Positions 8,166-15,424 of a DNA stretch of 59,074 nt are shown here, in pieces. The stretch covers positions 1 through 59,074 of the forward strand of contig JAENZQ010000023.1 in the NCBI GenBank assembly GCA_016841185.1, given 5' to 3'. Both the position numbers and the translations under genes were made by a program. Under the pieces are notes generated by a model. It had not been told where the DNA came from. It saw only the letters and a program-made list of their open reading frames with translations, and searched no databases. Numbering within the stretch: position 1 is the stretch's first letter; each line of letters begins with the position of its first letter. This DNA is from Anaerovorax odorimutans. Lineage in GTDB: Bacteria; Bacillota; Clostridia; Peptostreptococcales; JAAYPU01.

Positions 8166-8423
8166 ATGAGAAAAATATCTATAATTTTAGTGCTTGTATT
8201 ACTTATGGTCAGTCTTATGGTTTCATTTTCATATGCGGAGTCTCTCATAGAGTCAGGACCCAACTATCGAATTTATGAAGGTATTCTATCTGGATATTCT
8301 TCGTATTCATGAAAAAGCATTACTCCCTATGGGGGTGAGCTTGCTATTTCATCTGGATTGACCGAATCATTAGCTAAAACATTTATTGCTTTGTGTGTTT
8401 CTGTTATGAAAAATAGTAATTAA
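8166..8423 (+). pseudogene. Small secreted-protein gene interrupted by an in-frame TGA
   Basis: The ATG at 8166 opens a clear signal peptide (MRKISIILVLVLLMVSLMVS, then FSYA as the likely cleavage site) and reads 48 codons to a TGA at 8310-8312. The same frame then continues for 36 sense codons, starting KSITPYGGELAISSG, to a TAA at 8421. A single TGG-to-TGA change in a codon for Trp is the simplest reading (SYS-W-KSIT). The TGA is followed almost at once by a hairpin (AAGC-ATT-ACTCCC-TAT-GGGGGT-GA-GCTT). The family is unrecognised. The RBS is weak (TAGGA). The alternative is a genuine 48-residue secreted peptide. Confidence 0.5.
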
Positions 8424-8440
8424 AAGTAGGAGAATACTTT

Positions 8441-9193
8441 ATGTGTATTGACCAAAATATTAAACCAATTTTTATAATCCTAAGCAGGATTTTATTGGTT
8501 TTTCTTTTAGTATCATTTGCAGTTAAAGCAGAAACCAAAGTTGTATTTATCATTGCTCTGGTTTATTCTTTTATAACCATTTTTTGTATATGGTTGTACT
8601 GCAAGCCTTTAAGCAATAAAAAGCTTTGGCTTATAAGAAGCTTAATTGCAGGAGATATAATATGCAGTATCTTATATATACTGAAATTATACCAATCCGT
8701 TGTTTTTATTGCTGTTTTGTTTGTAATATTATGGGGAACCCTTTATATTGGAAAAGAAGAAAATAAAATAAAGGAAGCTGAAGAGGATTTTATCAATAGC
8801 TTGATATCTTTTAAGAAAATTAAAGAATATAATCATAATAAAGCAACGTTGTTAAATAGAATATGCCCTAAAAAAGAATTTTTGATTACATCAATAATAA
8901 TTATTTCTTTCATAATATTATTATTTGTATTACCTAATATTATTGATGAATTTTATATACCTGATCATAGACCAATTAAAGACCATTTTGACAGTCACCA
9001 TGATTTCTCAGATAAATTTGAATTAGGCTGCAAATTATTTGTTGTATCTTTTTTAATGTCAATAATAATAACTTTTATTGAAAGCGTTTATGACAACAAC
9101 AAAAAAAACTACTATATATATATGAATATATATAAATGGATGATTGTGCTGGTTATATTTATTATATGTTATGTGACTGCGAAATATGGTTAA
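8441..9193 (+). CDS. Hypothetical multi-spanning membrane protein, 250 aa
   Basis: I do not recognise this protein. It shows about seven hydrophobic segments: around residues 7-27, 30-48, 52-72, 78-95, 150-170, 198-215 and 230-247. A charged loop, KEENKIKEAEEDFINSLISFKKIKEYNHNK, lies between the fourth and fifth. A His/Asp-rich stretch, PDHRPIKDHFDSHHDF, at about 178-195 could face outward and bind metal; that is speculation. TAGGAG precedes the ATG and only 17 bases separate it from the interrupted gene at 8166, suggesting one transcript. The pair is bracketed by direct copies of the rarD terminator module, so the two genes may be an acquired unit. Confidence 0.75.
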   Translation: MCIDQNIKPIFIILSRILLVFLLVSFAVKAETKVVFIIALVYSFITIFCIWLYCKPLSNKKLWLIRSLIAGDIICSILYILKLYQSVVFIAVLFVILWGTLYIGKEENKIKEAEEDFINSLISFKKIKEYNHNKATLLNRICPKKEFLITSIIIISFIILLFVLPNIIDEFYIPDHRPIKDHFDSHHDFSDKFELGCKLFVVSFLMSIIITFIESVYDNNKKNYYIYMNIYKWMIVLVIFIICYVTAKYG

Positions 9194-9203
9194 GAAGGTG
9201 GGG

Positions 9204-9239
9204 CTGTCCCCAATTGCTTCACTGTCCCCAATTGTCTCA
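9204..9239 (+). repeat. 18-bp tandem repeat, two units
   Basis: CTGTCCCCAATTGCTTCA is followed directly by CTGTCCCCAATTGTCTCA. It abuts the right copy of the duplicated terminator module and could mark a junction. Upstream GTGGGG can pair with TCCCC. Confidence 0.7.
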
Positions 9240-9305
9240 TAGAACCAAAAGAAGTATAAATGAAAGAACACTCTTGAAACTTCAAGAGTGTTCTTTTTGC
9301 TAAAA
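9238..9305. terminator. Right copy of the duplicated terminator module (shared, bidirectional)
   Basis: The stem ACACTCTTGAA / TTCAAGAGTGT with loop ACT lies at about 9269-9293, followed by TTCTTTTTG. It terminates the 8441 gene on the plus strand and, by symmetry, the convergent 9319 gene. It is nearly identical to 7987-8052 apart from a CA insertion and two substitutions. Confidence 0.8.
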
Positions 9306-9318
9306 CTAATCTGAATAT

Positions 9319-10275
9319 TTAATCTTTATCGTCTTCGCATTTAGACACGGCTTCTTCCTCTGAGCATTTACATCCACGTCTGCCTCTGGACTCCTCATCG
9401 ATCTGATCCGGGAATAATTGAGGGAAAGTGGAGCAAATAGGTGAAGTCTGAGGACTTAATTGTACAAAGCCTGTCGATAATACGCAGAGCTGTACCGGAA
9501 CAACAACTTTCTTTTCACATGTAACACAAAGTGCAATAATCACATTTGCAGTGACAAATCCGGATTCCTGATCCAACAGTAAATCTCGCGTTGTACTATT
9601 GGTTGCAAGCCGTACTTCACAATTAATATTACAGAATTCCGCAAATCTTGGCAAAAATGCTGTGTTGTTTGTGGAAGGAATACAAATTTCAAAAAAGTTA
9701 GTTAAAAGAAGTGGTGTCGTTGTTGCAATAGGAACCATTGCTCTTAGAGTTAATACACTTTCACAATCACATCTGTCAACGATTAATACATCAATTTCAA
9801 TAATAACATTTCCGGTTATTTGAATATTCTGGGTACCGAAAACTGAAGTACCTTGATTTTCTTCTTCACAATCTGTTGTGTCGGCATATATGATGTGTTC
9901 TGATTTGGTTCCATCCGGGCCTGTAACTCTTATGGGTTCGTTATTTTTTTCTACAAAATGAGCGCCGGAAATGGTGGTTTCTGTATTTACTGTAAGGTTT
10001 TTCGGATCTTCAATATCTTCCGGATTAAAGAATTTTTTGCATCTTATGTCCAAAACCTTTTTGATTCTATGTCCTCTGGGGATTGCAGGTCTGAAACACT
10101 GTCCCGAAACGGTTTTTAGCCCCTGAAGATTGAAAAGTACTGCATCATAGACTTTCTGAACAAAAATAGGTTCTGATACAACATTTCTCAAATTTCCGTC
10201 GAATCTGCAAATAGTGTTAGCAGTACAGCAATTTGTTGTAACGTCGGGTGATATATTGCCGCCGAAGCAACTCAT
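9319..10275 (-). CDS. Cys-rich protein, candidate spore-surface protein
   Basis: This 318-residue protein has Cys throughout (MSCFGGNISPDVTTNCCTANTIC at the start; CDCES, CNINCEV, CVTCEKK later). It has no signal peptide or membrane helix. The middle is beta-rich with long hydrophobic strands (IQITGNVIIEIDVLIVDRC, VTANVIIALCVTC), and the tail is charged: RGRRGCKC then acidic. Such composition without secretion signals is typical of clostridial spore-coat or exosporium proteins, but I recognise no named family, so that role is inference. AAAGGAGG stands before the ATG. It is divergent from the 10472 gene and convergent with the 8441 gene. Confidence 0.75.
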   Translation of the reverse strand: MSCFGGNISPDVTTNCCTANTICRFDGNLRNVVSEPIFVQKVYDAVLFNLQGLKTVSGQCFRPAIPRGHRIKKVLDIRCKKFFNPEDIEDPKNLTVNTETTISGAHFVEKNNEPIRVTGPDGTKSEHIIYADTTDCEEENQGTSVFGTQNIQITGNVIIEIDVLIVDRCDCESVLTLRAMVPIATTTPLLLTNFFEICIPSTNNTAFLPRFAEFCNINCEVRLATNSTTRDLLLDQESGFVTANVIIALCVTCEKKVVVPVQLCVLSTGFVQLSPQTSPICSTFPQLFPDQIDEESRGRRGCKCSEEEAVSKCEDDKD

Positions 10276-10471
10276 AAATTTACCTCCTTTACTATGTGTT
10301 GTATAAATATTCTCATTGGTAGTATATTCTTAAAGAAAAATATGTGTTACATTAATCAACACTTTGGAATATATCCATATAAAAGAAATATTTATATATT
10401 AAGCGGGGAATAAGCGTGACAGGTTTTTCATTAAATATTTCCCCATTAAATAAAGAAATGCAGGTGTTATT

Positions 10472-11713
10472 ATGAGTTTTATTAATATCCAGAGTGTTTT
10501 AATCTATGACAGCGCAGGTAACATACATAATTTTTATTTGGAGGATACAAATATTTCTTATGTCAAAGCGGATGTATCAACTAAAAAAGTACAGTCTAAA
10601 GTTCTTGAAAGAAGCATTAAGGAATTTGATGCCTTTATTGATGAAAAAGATATGATTTTTTTAATGTGTTTATCTTTTGATCAAAAATTAATGTATTATA
10701 AGATTTTCAATGAAAAAATCAGCGGTTCAGTTATCAGCGACCAATTAAATCCCGAATTAAAGGACATTCATATTTTCGGGAACAGCGAAAACATGAATGT
10801 TGTTTATACATTGCCTTTTGAAGATGATCATAACCGATGCAGGATTCTGCAAAGCAGATATAATGGAGAAGATTGGGACAATAAAGAAGCCGGGCAATTT
10901 ACACAGGGAGATGCCATACAGAATGAGATCAAAGTTATTATGGAAGATGATGAAGTATACTTGGGATTTGTTGAATATGAAGGTAATAAAAGCTCCCTGA
11001 GGCTCAGAAGATTTAACGGGGATTCATGGAGCGACGATATACTGAAAATACAAAAGGATGAAGTCATATACTGGTATGATTTTAAAAAATACAATAACTT
11101 TATGGAAATTGTCTTTACAAATAGGATCGACGGTCAGTATGTCATCAGGTATGAACTTTATGATATAAAGGAAAAAAAGCTGATTGAGAAGTATGATTTG
11201 TCTGATTTCTCCAACTGTATGCATCCGGTACTCATATCTTATAAAGGAGTACAATGGGTTGTCTGGATTGAGATGGATGGAATATTCAGCTGCCGGCTGT
11301 TAAATGACAGAAAGGGAATAGAAGGGCCTTATAAATGGAAGGACAGTAAAAAACCGGATTTTATGAAATGCAGATTTTCTTACAACAATAAAATAATTGA
11401 AAGAAAATTAGGTTTAAAATGCAGTTATGTTTTCACTCGTTTTCCGGAATACTCCTTATTGGGAATTGGAAATTTAAGAGGAAACGCAGAAACTGTATCG
11501 ATTCGGAAAAAAAAAGAAAAGATAGGAGATAGTAAAATGGAACAAGAAAAAGAAGAAAGCAGAAAAGATGAAAGAGTTGATACTCAAAAAGCCTTTAAAG
11601 AAGAAGGAATAAGCATTCAGGACAAAATCAGTTATTTGGAAAAAAGAATTGATAATATTGAGAATTATCTCAAACGGCGAAGTCGAAATAATATATTTGG
11701 AAAAGGCAAATAA
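10472..11713 (+). CDS. Hypothetical protein with beta-propeller-like body and C-terminal coiled coil
   Basis: This 413-residue protein has no signal peptide. Residues 1-300 are repeated short strands with aromatic and charged turns (VLIYDSAGNIHNFYLED; RCRILQSRYNGEDWDN; SLRLRRFNGDSWSDD; YVIRYELYD), which suggests a propeller-like fold. Residues 340-385 are a Lys/Glu-rich linker, and 386-405 form a coiled coil (DKISYLEKRIDNIENYLKRR). It is divergent from the Cys-rich gene at 9319 and may share its expression programme. The start ATG has a weak AGGTG. No family was recognised; the fold assignment is by eye only. Confidence 0.75.
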   Translation: MSFINIQSVLIYDSAGNIHNFYLEDTNISYVKADVSTKKVQSKVLERSIKEFDAFIDEKDMIFLMCLSFDQKLMYYKIFNEKISGSVISDQLNPELKDIHIFGNSENMNVVYTLPFEDDHNRCRILQSRYNGEDWDNKEAGQFTQGDAIQNEIKVIMEDDEVYLGFVEYEGNKSSLRLRRFNGDSWSDDILKIQKDEVIYWYDFKKYNNFMEIVFTNRIDGQYVIRYELYDIKEKKLIEKYDLSDFSNCMHPVLISYKGVQWVVWIEMDGIFSCRLLNDRKGIEGPYKWKDSKKPDFMKCRFSYNNKIIERKLGLKCSYVFTRFPEYSLLGIGNLRGNAETVSIRKKKEKIGDSKMEQEKEESRKDERVDTQKAFKEEGISIQDKISYLEKRIDNIENYLKRRSRNNIFGKGK

Positions 11714-11716
11714 TAA

Positions 11717-11743
11717 AGGCTGCCTCTTAACGGAGGCAGCCTA
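11717..11743 (+). terminator. Terminator after the 10472 gene
   Basis: The perfect stem AGGCTGCCTC / GAGGCAGCCT has loop TTAACG. The T-run after it is poor (AATATTGTTTG), so termination may be partial. Confidence 0.65.
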
Positions 11744-11816
11744 ATATTGTTTGTAAAAAGGAGGACATAAGGATATAATAAAAATAGTCATTTCCTTATT
11801 TAAAGGAGAAATATTC

Positions 11817-12167
11817 ATGAGGCCATATTTTATTTTTTTATTGTTTCGACGAATAGGAGCTATTCGCTACTTGATGAAAGACCCTACAGTACCATTCTTT
11901 CAAAAAGCTTTGATTATATTTGGAATTGTTTATCTCATAAGTCCTGTTGATTTAATCCCTTTTCCCGTTTTAGGGTTTAGTGTTATTGATGATTTGACAT
12001 TATGGGTATTTATTCTGTCGTATCTGAAAGACCAATTGGACAAGTATTATCCAAACAGAGATAAACAGGAAAGAAAAAAGTATAAAGGTAAAAATATCAT
12101 CGATTCAGTTGAATATGAAATAAAGAAAGATGATAATAATAATGGAAAGGATGAAGGTAATGAATAA
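11817..12167 (+). CDS. DUF1232 (YkvA-like) membrane protein
   Basis: The DUF1232 core is plain: a hydrophobic helix leading into YLISPVDLIPFPVLGFSVIDDL at about 42-63, followed by a second hydrophobic segment WVFILSYL. The C-terminal 40 residues are Lys/Asp/Asn rich and probably cytosolic. Members are small membrane proteins of unknown function found across bacteria. AAAGGAG precedes the ATG. The stop overlaps the hpt start by 8 bases (ATGAATAA), so the two genes are translationally coupled. Length of 116 aa is normal. Confidence 0.85.
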   Translation: MRPYFIFLLFRRIGAIRYLMKDPTVPFFQKALIIFGIVYLISPVDLIPFPVLGFSVIDDLTLWVFILSYLKDQLDKYYPNRDKQERKKYKGKNIIDSVEYEIKKDDNNNGKDEGNE

Positions 12168-12684
12168 TGCTATTGGAGAAGTGATGATTTCTCAAAAGGA
12201 ACTGGAAGAAAAAATTGAAGAACTTGGCAAGAAAATAACAATGGATTATAAGGGAAAGGAAATATTGGTAATCGGAGTCCTTAAAGGCGCATGTATTTTT
12301 CTAAGTGATTTAATCAAAAAAATTGATAATGATAAGCTGAGTATTGATTTTATGGCTGTTTCAAGTTATGGTGCATCAACAAAAAGTACAGGTGTGGTTC
12401 GTATAATTAAAGACCTGGATACAAGTATTGAGGGCAAAAATGTTCTTATTGTTGAAGATATCATTGACACCGGGCTGACACTCCATTATCTTTTTGATAA
12501 TTTAAAATCACGGAATCCGGAATCTTTGAAGATTTGTACACTTTTGGACAAGCCGGAAAGAAGGGAAATTGATATTACAGCAGATTATGCTGGTTTTCAA
12601 GTACCAAATAAATTCATTGTGGGCTATGGTTTGGATTATGAAGAAAGATACAGAAATCTTCCATACATTACCTGTCTTAAATAA
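12160..12684 (+). CDS. hpt: Hypoxanthine(-guanine) phosphoribosyltransferase
   Basis: This salvages hypoxanthine and guanine with PRPP to IMP and GMP in the cytosol. The PRPP-binding loop is VLIVEDIIDTGLTL, and the flexible loop SSYGASTKSTG is intact, as is the purine-pocket end FIVGYGLDYEERYRNLPYI. Three earlier in-frame ATGs exist from 12130, but GGAAAGG at 12144-12150 is nine bases before the ATG at 12160. Translation from there, MNNAIGEVMIS, begins as other bacterial Hpt proteins do (174 aa). In many Firmicutes hpt sits between tilS and ftsH; here it is paired with a DUF1232 gene. Confidence 0.94.
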   Translation: MNNAIGEVMISQKELEEKIEELGKKITMDYKGKEILVIGVLKGACIFLSDLIKKIDNDKLSIDFMAVSSYGASTKSTGVVRIIKDLDTSIEGKNVLIVEDIIDTGLTLHYLFDNLKSRNPESLKICTLLDKPERREIDITADYAGFQVPNKFIVGYGLDYEERYRNLPYITCLK

Positions 12685-12804
12685 AATGAAAGTTAAGAGA
12701 GTGTTCACAAATTTTGCTTCGGTTTAAAGAGTATATTGCCGTATACATCAGGCGGAAATGGAAAATACTAAAATAACAAGATTTAAGGACAGGAGGCAAA
12801 TACT

Positions 12805-13131
12805 GTGACAAATATAAACGCTGATTTTAACAGAAAGAAGACTGATTATCCCAATATTGCAAATTTGAACAATAATACAAATGCAGATCTAAATACGGAT
12901 GTTGAGCCAAACGAGACAAATGTAAATCTGGATTTTAACCCCGAGAAGAAAACCCATACAAAAGGAAGCCAATTTGAAGAAATCAAAAAGCGGTTTCAGC
13001 AAGCGGATGTAGACGAAAAAATCGACATTTATACTACAACCAGTGGCTTGTCAGTGGAGCAATTCAAAGAATTATTAAGACTGTTCCCACTTCAGTACTT
13101 GGATAAGTTGGAAAGAGCAATGGAAGAATAA
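12805..13131 (+). CDS. Hypothetical small protein with Asn-rich disordered head
   Basis: This is a 108-residue protein with a GTG start behind ACAGGAGG. Residues 1-55 are Asn/Thr/Asp-rich and look disordered (NLNNNTNADLNTDV). Residues 56-108 are helical and better formed (FEEIKKRFQQADVDEKIDIYTTTSGLSVEQFKELLRLF), which resembles a small protein-interaction helical bundle. It has no membrane segment. It is monocistronic, with a hairpin terminator immediately downstream. No family was recognised. Confidence 0.7.
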   Translation: MTNINADFNRKKTDYPNIANLNNNTNADLNTDVEPNETNVNLDFNPEKKTHTKGSQFEEIKKRFQQADVDEKIDIYTTTSGLSVEQFKELLRLFPLQYLDKLERAMEE

Positions 13132-13160
13132 AGAAGCAAGGTAAAGCCCTGCTTCTTTTT
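13132..13160 (+). terminator. Terminator after the 12805 gene
   Basis: GAAGCAAGG pairs with CCCTGCTTC (one mismatch) around loop TAAAG, and is followed by TTTTATTTTTTT. Confidence 0.75.
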
Positions 13161-13164
13161 ATTT

Positions 13165-13219
13165 TTTTCATTTGTTTTTTTTGTTCATTTGTTTTTTTTT
13201 TGTTCATTTGTTTTTTTTC
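13165..13219 (+). repeat. Three-copy tandem repeat of a T-rich unit
   Basis: The unit TTCATTTGTTTTTTTT is present about three times, separated by G or a few extra T. The T-tracts differ in length (7-11), as slippage-prone repeats do. It lies between a terminator and the pduL promoter region. Confidence 0.8.
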
Positions 13220-13323
13220 CTTAGGAATCTTATATTCATAAAATAGCTGGATTTAATTGAAATTTTATATTGATACAGATATAATATTAGCCGTGATAAT
13301 AATAAAAGGAGTGAGTTTCTAAA

Positions 13324-13899
13324 ATGGCAAATTTTAAAGTACCGGTAGGTCTGTCAAACAGACACATTCATTTAAAGCAAGAAGATATTGATATATTATT
13401 CGGAAAGGGCCATGAGTTAACGAAATATAAAGAATTAAGCCAGCCCGGGCAATATGCCTGCGAAGAGAAAGTGGATATAGCAGGTCCGAAGGGAACACTG
13501 AAAAGCGTAAGAGTCTTAGGCCCTGCAAGGCCGGAAACTCAAATTGAGATATCTATGACAGATGCCAGAGTCTTAGGGCTTAAGGCTCCAGTGAGAGATT
13601 CAGGCGATTTAGCAGGATCTCCGGGGGTAAAAGTTATTGGGCCTGAAGGAGAGGTCGATCTTGAAAAAGGGGTTATAGTTGCTGCAAGGCATATTCATAT
13701 GCATACATCAGATGCGGAAAAAGCCGGATTAAAGGATAAGGATGAAGTCGATGTGAAAGTTGAAGGCAAACGAGGTGTTATTTTTAATAACGTATTGGTA
13801 AGAGTCAGTGAAAAATATGCATTGGAAATGCATGTGGATCTGGATGAAGGAAATGCAGCTCAAATGACTAATGGAGATTTCGTAGAAATAGTAAAGTAG
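13324..13899 (+). CDS. pduL: Phosphate propanoyltransferase/acetyltransferase, PduL type
   Basis: This interconverts acyl-CoA and acyl phosphate, and is structurally unrelated to Pta. The two His-rich zinc motifs are SNRHIHL at 11-17 and AARHIHMHTSDAE at about 119-131. The repeated domain structure and HVDLDEGNAAQM near the C-terminus also fit. At 191 aa it lacks the long N-terminal extension that targets some PduL proteins to microcompartments, so it is a soluble enzyme. GGAG precedes the ATG. Only five bases separate it from deoC, whose product releases acetaldehyde. No microcompartment shell genes are nearby. Substrate (acetyl or propanoyl) cannot be read from sequence. Confidence 0.92.
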   Translation: MANFKVPVGLSNRHIHLKQEDIDILFGKGHELTKYKELSQPGQYACEEKVDIAGPKGTLKSVRVLGPARPETQIEISMTDARVLGLKAPVRDSGDLAGSPGVKVIGPEGEVDLEKGVIVAARHIHMHTSDAEKAGLKDKDEVDVKVEGKRGVIFNNVLVRVSEKYALEMHVDLDEGNAAQMTNGDFVEIVK

Positions 13900-13904
13900 G
13901 TAAA

Positions 13905-14579
13905 ATGATGAAGAATCTTGAAAAGTATTTTGATCATACTCTTCTAAAGCCGGATGCCACTATGGATCAAATTAGAAAAATATGCATGGAGGCAAAAAAA
14001 TATAGTTTTTATGCGGTTTGTATCAATTCCTGTCACGTGCCATTTGTATGTCGTGAGCTAAAAGGGACGGGTGTGAAGGTAGCTTCTGTAGTAGGGTTTC
14101 CTTTAGGTGCATGTGATTCCGAAACCAAAGCATTTGAAGCCGAGCGTGCAGTATATAATGGTGCCGATGAAATAGATATGGTAATAAATATCGGAGCTCT
14201 TAAAGACGGGAATGAATCACTTGTGGAAAAAGATATCCAAAGAGTTGTCGAAATCTGCGGAGGACAAGCAGTCATAAAAGTTATAATTGAAACCTGTTTA
14301 TTGACAAGGGAAGAGATCATTAAGGCCTGTGTCCTTTCAGAAAAAGCCGGCGCTCATTTTGTAAAAACTTCTACCGGATTTTCTGGAGAAGGAGCAGTAG
14401 CGTCCGATGTGAAACTAATGAAAGAAACTGTAGGAAATAATCTTAAAGTAAAAGCTTCCGGAGGTATTAGAAATTTAAAAGCAGCAATGCAAATGATCGA
14501 GGCGGGCGCTGACCGTATAGGTGCAAGTGCTTCCGTGGCCATTATGGAAGAACTGAAACAGACAACTGAGAACAAATAA
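13905..14579 (+). CDS. deoC: Deoxyribose-phosphate aldolase
   Basis: This cleaves 2-deoxyribose-5-phosphate to glyceraldehyde-3-phosphate and acetaldehyde in deoxynucleoside catabolism. DHTLLKPDAT at about 9-18 is the family N-terminus. The Schiff-base lysine is in FVKTSTGFS (about Lys154), and KASGGIRNL plus GADRIGASASV close the barrel. At 224 aa it is standard length. Two adjacent ATGs (13905, 13908) could both serve. It is coupled to pduL (five-base gap), which suggests that acetaldehyde is carried on to acetyl phosphate through an aldehyde dehydrogenase encoded elsewhere. Confidence 0.96.
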   Translation: MMKNLEKYFDHTLLKPDATMDQIRKICMEAKKYSFYAVCINSCHVPFVCRELKGTGVKVASVVGFPLGACDSETKAFEAERAVYNGADEIDMVINIGALKDGNESLVEKDIQRVVEICGGQAVIKVIIETCLLTREEIIKACVLSEKAGAHFVKTSTGFSGEGAVASDVKLMKETVGNNLKVKASGGIRNLKAAMQMIEAGADRIGASASVAIMEELKQTTENK

Positions 14580-14587
14580 AAATTGAT

Positions 14588-14624
14588 GAAAGAAATTATT
14601 GCCTCCAAGGCAATAATTTCTTTC
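14588..14624. terminator. Long perfect hairpin after deoC
   Basis: GAAAGAAATTATTGCCT and AGGCAATAATTTCTTTC are exact reverse complements (17 bp) around loop CCA. It is a strong stem with a T/C-rich 3' arm and may act in both directions. Confidence 0.75.
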
Positions 14625-14808
14625 GTTGAATGTTAATTGTCCATTTCAGATTCGATTTTTCGCACTTGTAAATTTACTGAATGAAGGCTAATAAAAGAAT
14701 AAGTTAGATTAAAAGATGAAACATGTATTATCTCATTTTATTAACTGTTTTATTTGTGAATTAAATTGTTTATTCAGGTTTAAAAGTTGAATTTAAAGGG
14801 GCGATAAT

Positions 14809-15249
14809 ATGAATGAAGAACTTTGTATTGAAGCAAGAAACATTACAGGACAGTATTTTAAAGAAGGATATAATTGTGCTGAATCGATTTTTCTTGCATT
14901 TAAGGAGTATGTCGATGCAGATGATGCAATACTTAGAATATTTACGGCATTTGGAGGAGGACATGGCAGGGCCGGATGTACATGCGGCGCTTTGATGGGG
15001 GCAATCAGTATTATAAGTTTATTAACAGGAAGAACATCTACCAATGACGAGGATAAGGAAAACTGTTACAGCTATTCCAAAGAGTTTCATAATCGATTTG
15101 TAGAACAGTTTAAGACGAGTTGCTGCAGAGCATTGAATACATATGATTTTGATACCAGGGAACATGCAGTCAATTGTTTGAAGATTACCGGAAAGACGGG
15201 ACAGATGTTAATGGCGTATTTGCTGGAAAAAGAACTGCTAAATTTATAA
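14809..15249 (+). CDS. C_GCAxxG_C_C family redox-active protein
   Basis: The family signature is visible in order: YNCAESIF (about 22-29), FGGGHGRAGCTCGALMGAI (about 46-64), a CC pair (about 104-105) and a final conserved Cys (about 124). Members are small cytosolic proteins with cysteines thought to be redox active or to bind a cofactor; no reaction is established. At 146 aa it is normal. AAAGGGGCGATAAT precedes the ATG. It is monocistronic, with a hairpin terminator downstream. Confidence 0.88.
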   Translation: MNEELCIEARNITGQYFKEGYNCAESIFLAFKEYVDADDAILRIFTAFGGGHGRAGCTCGALMGAISIISLLTGRTSTNDEDKENCYSYSKEFHNRFVEQFKTSCCRALNTYDFDTREHAVNCLKITGKTGQMLMAYLLEKELLNL

Positions 15250-15279
15250 GAGAAACTGAGAACAAAGAGGAAAGAAAAG

Positions 15280-15308
15280 AGGATTTTGCTGATAAAGTCC
15301 TTTTTTTT
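15280..15308 (+). terminator. Terminator after the redox-protein gene
   Basis: AGGATTTT pairs with AAAGTCCT (one G-T pair) around loop GCTGAT, followed by eight T. Confidence 0.8.
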
Positions 15309-15335
15309 ATGAAATAGAAAATATCAATTATTTTG

Positions 15336-15372
15336 TTGACATAAAAGATTAGAATAGTTATATTATATAATA
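15336..15372 (+). promoter_or_regulatory. Promoter and candidate MarR operator
   Basis: TTGACA and TATATT lie 17 bases apart. The perfect 12-bp palindrome TATTATATAATA (15361-15372) overlaps the -10 box. Such a site is where the MarR protein encoded next would be expected to bind; that is inference from position and symmetry. Confidence 0.65.
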
Positions 15373-15424
15373 GTTAAAACATATAATGATTTATATTTAA
15401 AACAATAATAAACAGGAGGCCTCA

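Noticed and set aside
8310-8341. TGA plus downstream hairpin as a selenocysteine insertion element
   Set aside because: The loop has only three bases, no selenoprotein family is recognised and no sel genes are in the window; a Trp nonsense mutation explains it more simply. Kept only as a point to test.
13165-13219. Short tandem repeats as a CRISPR array
   Set aside because: Repeats are T-rich and directly adjacent with no unique spacers; no cas genes are in the window.
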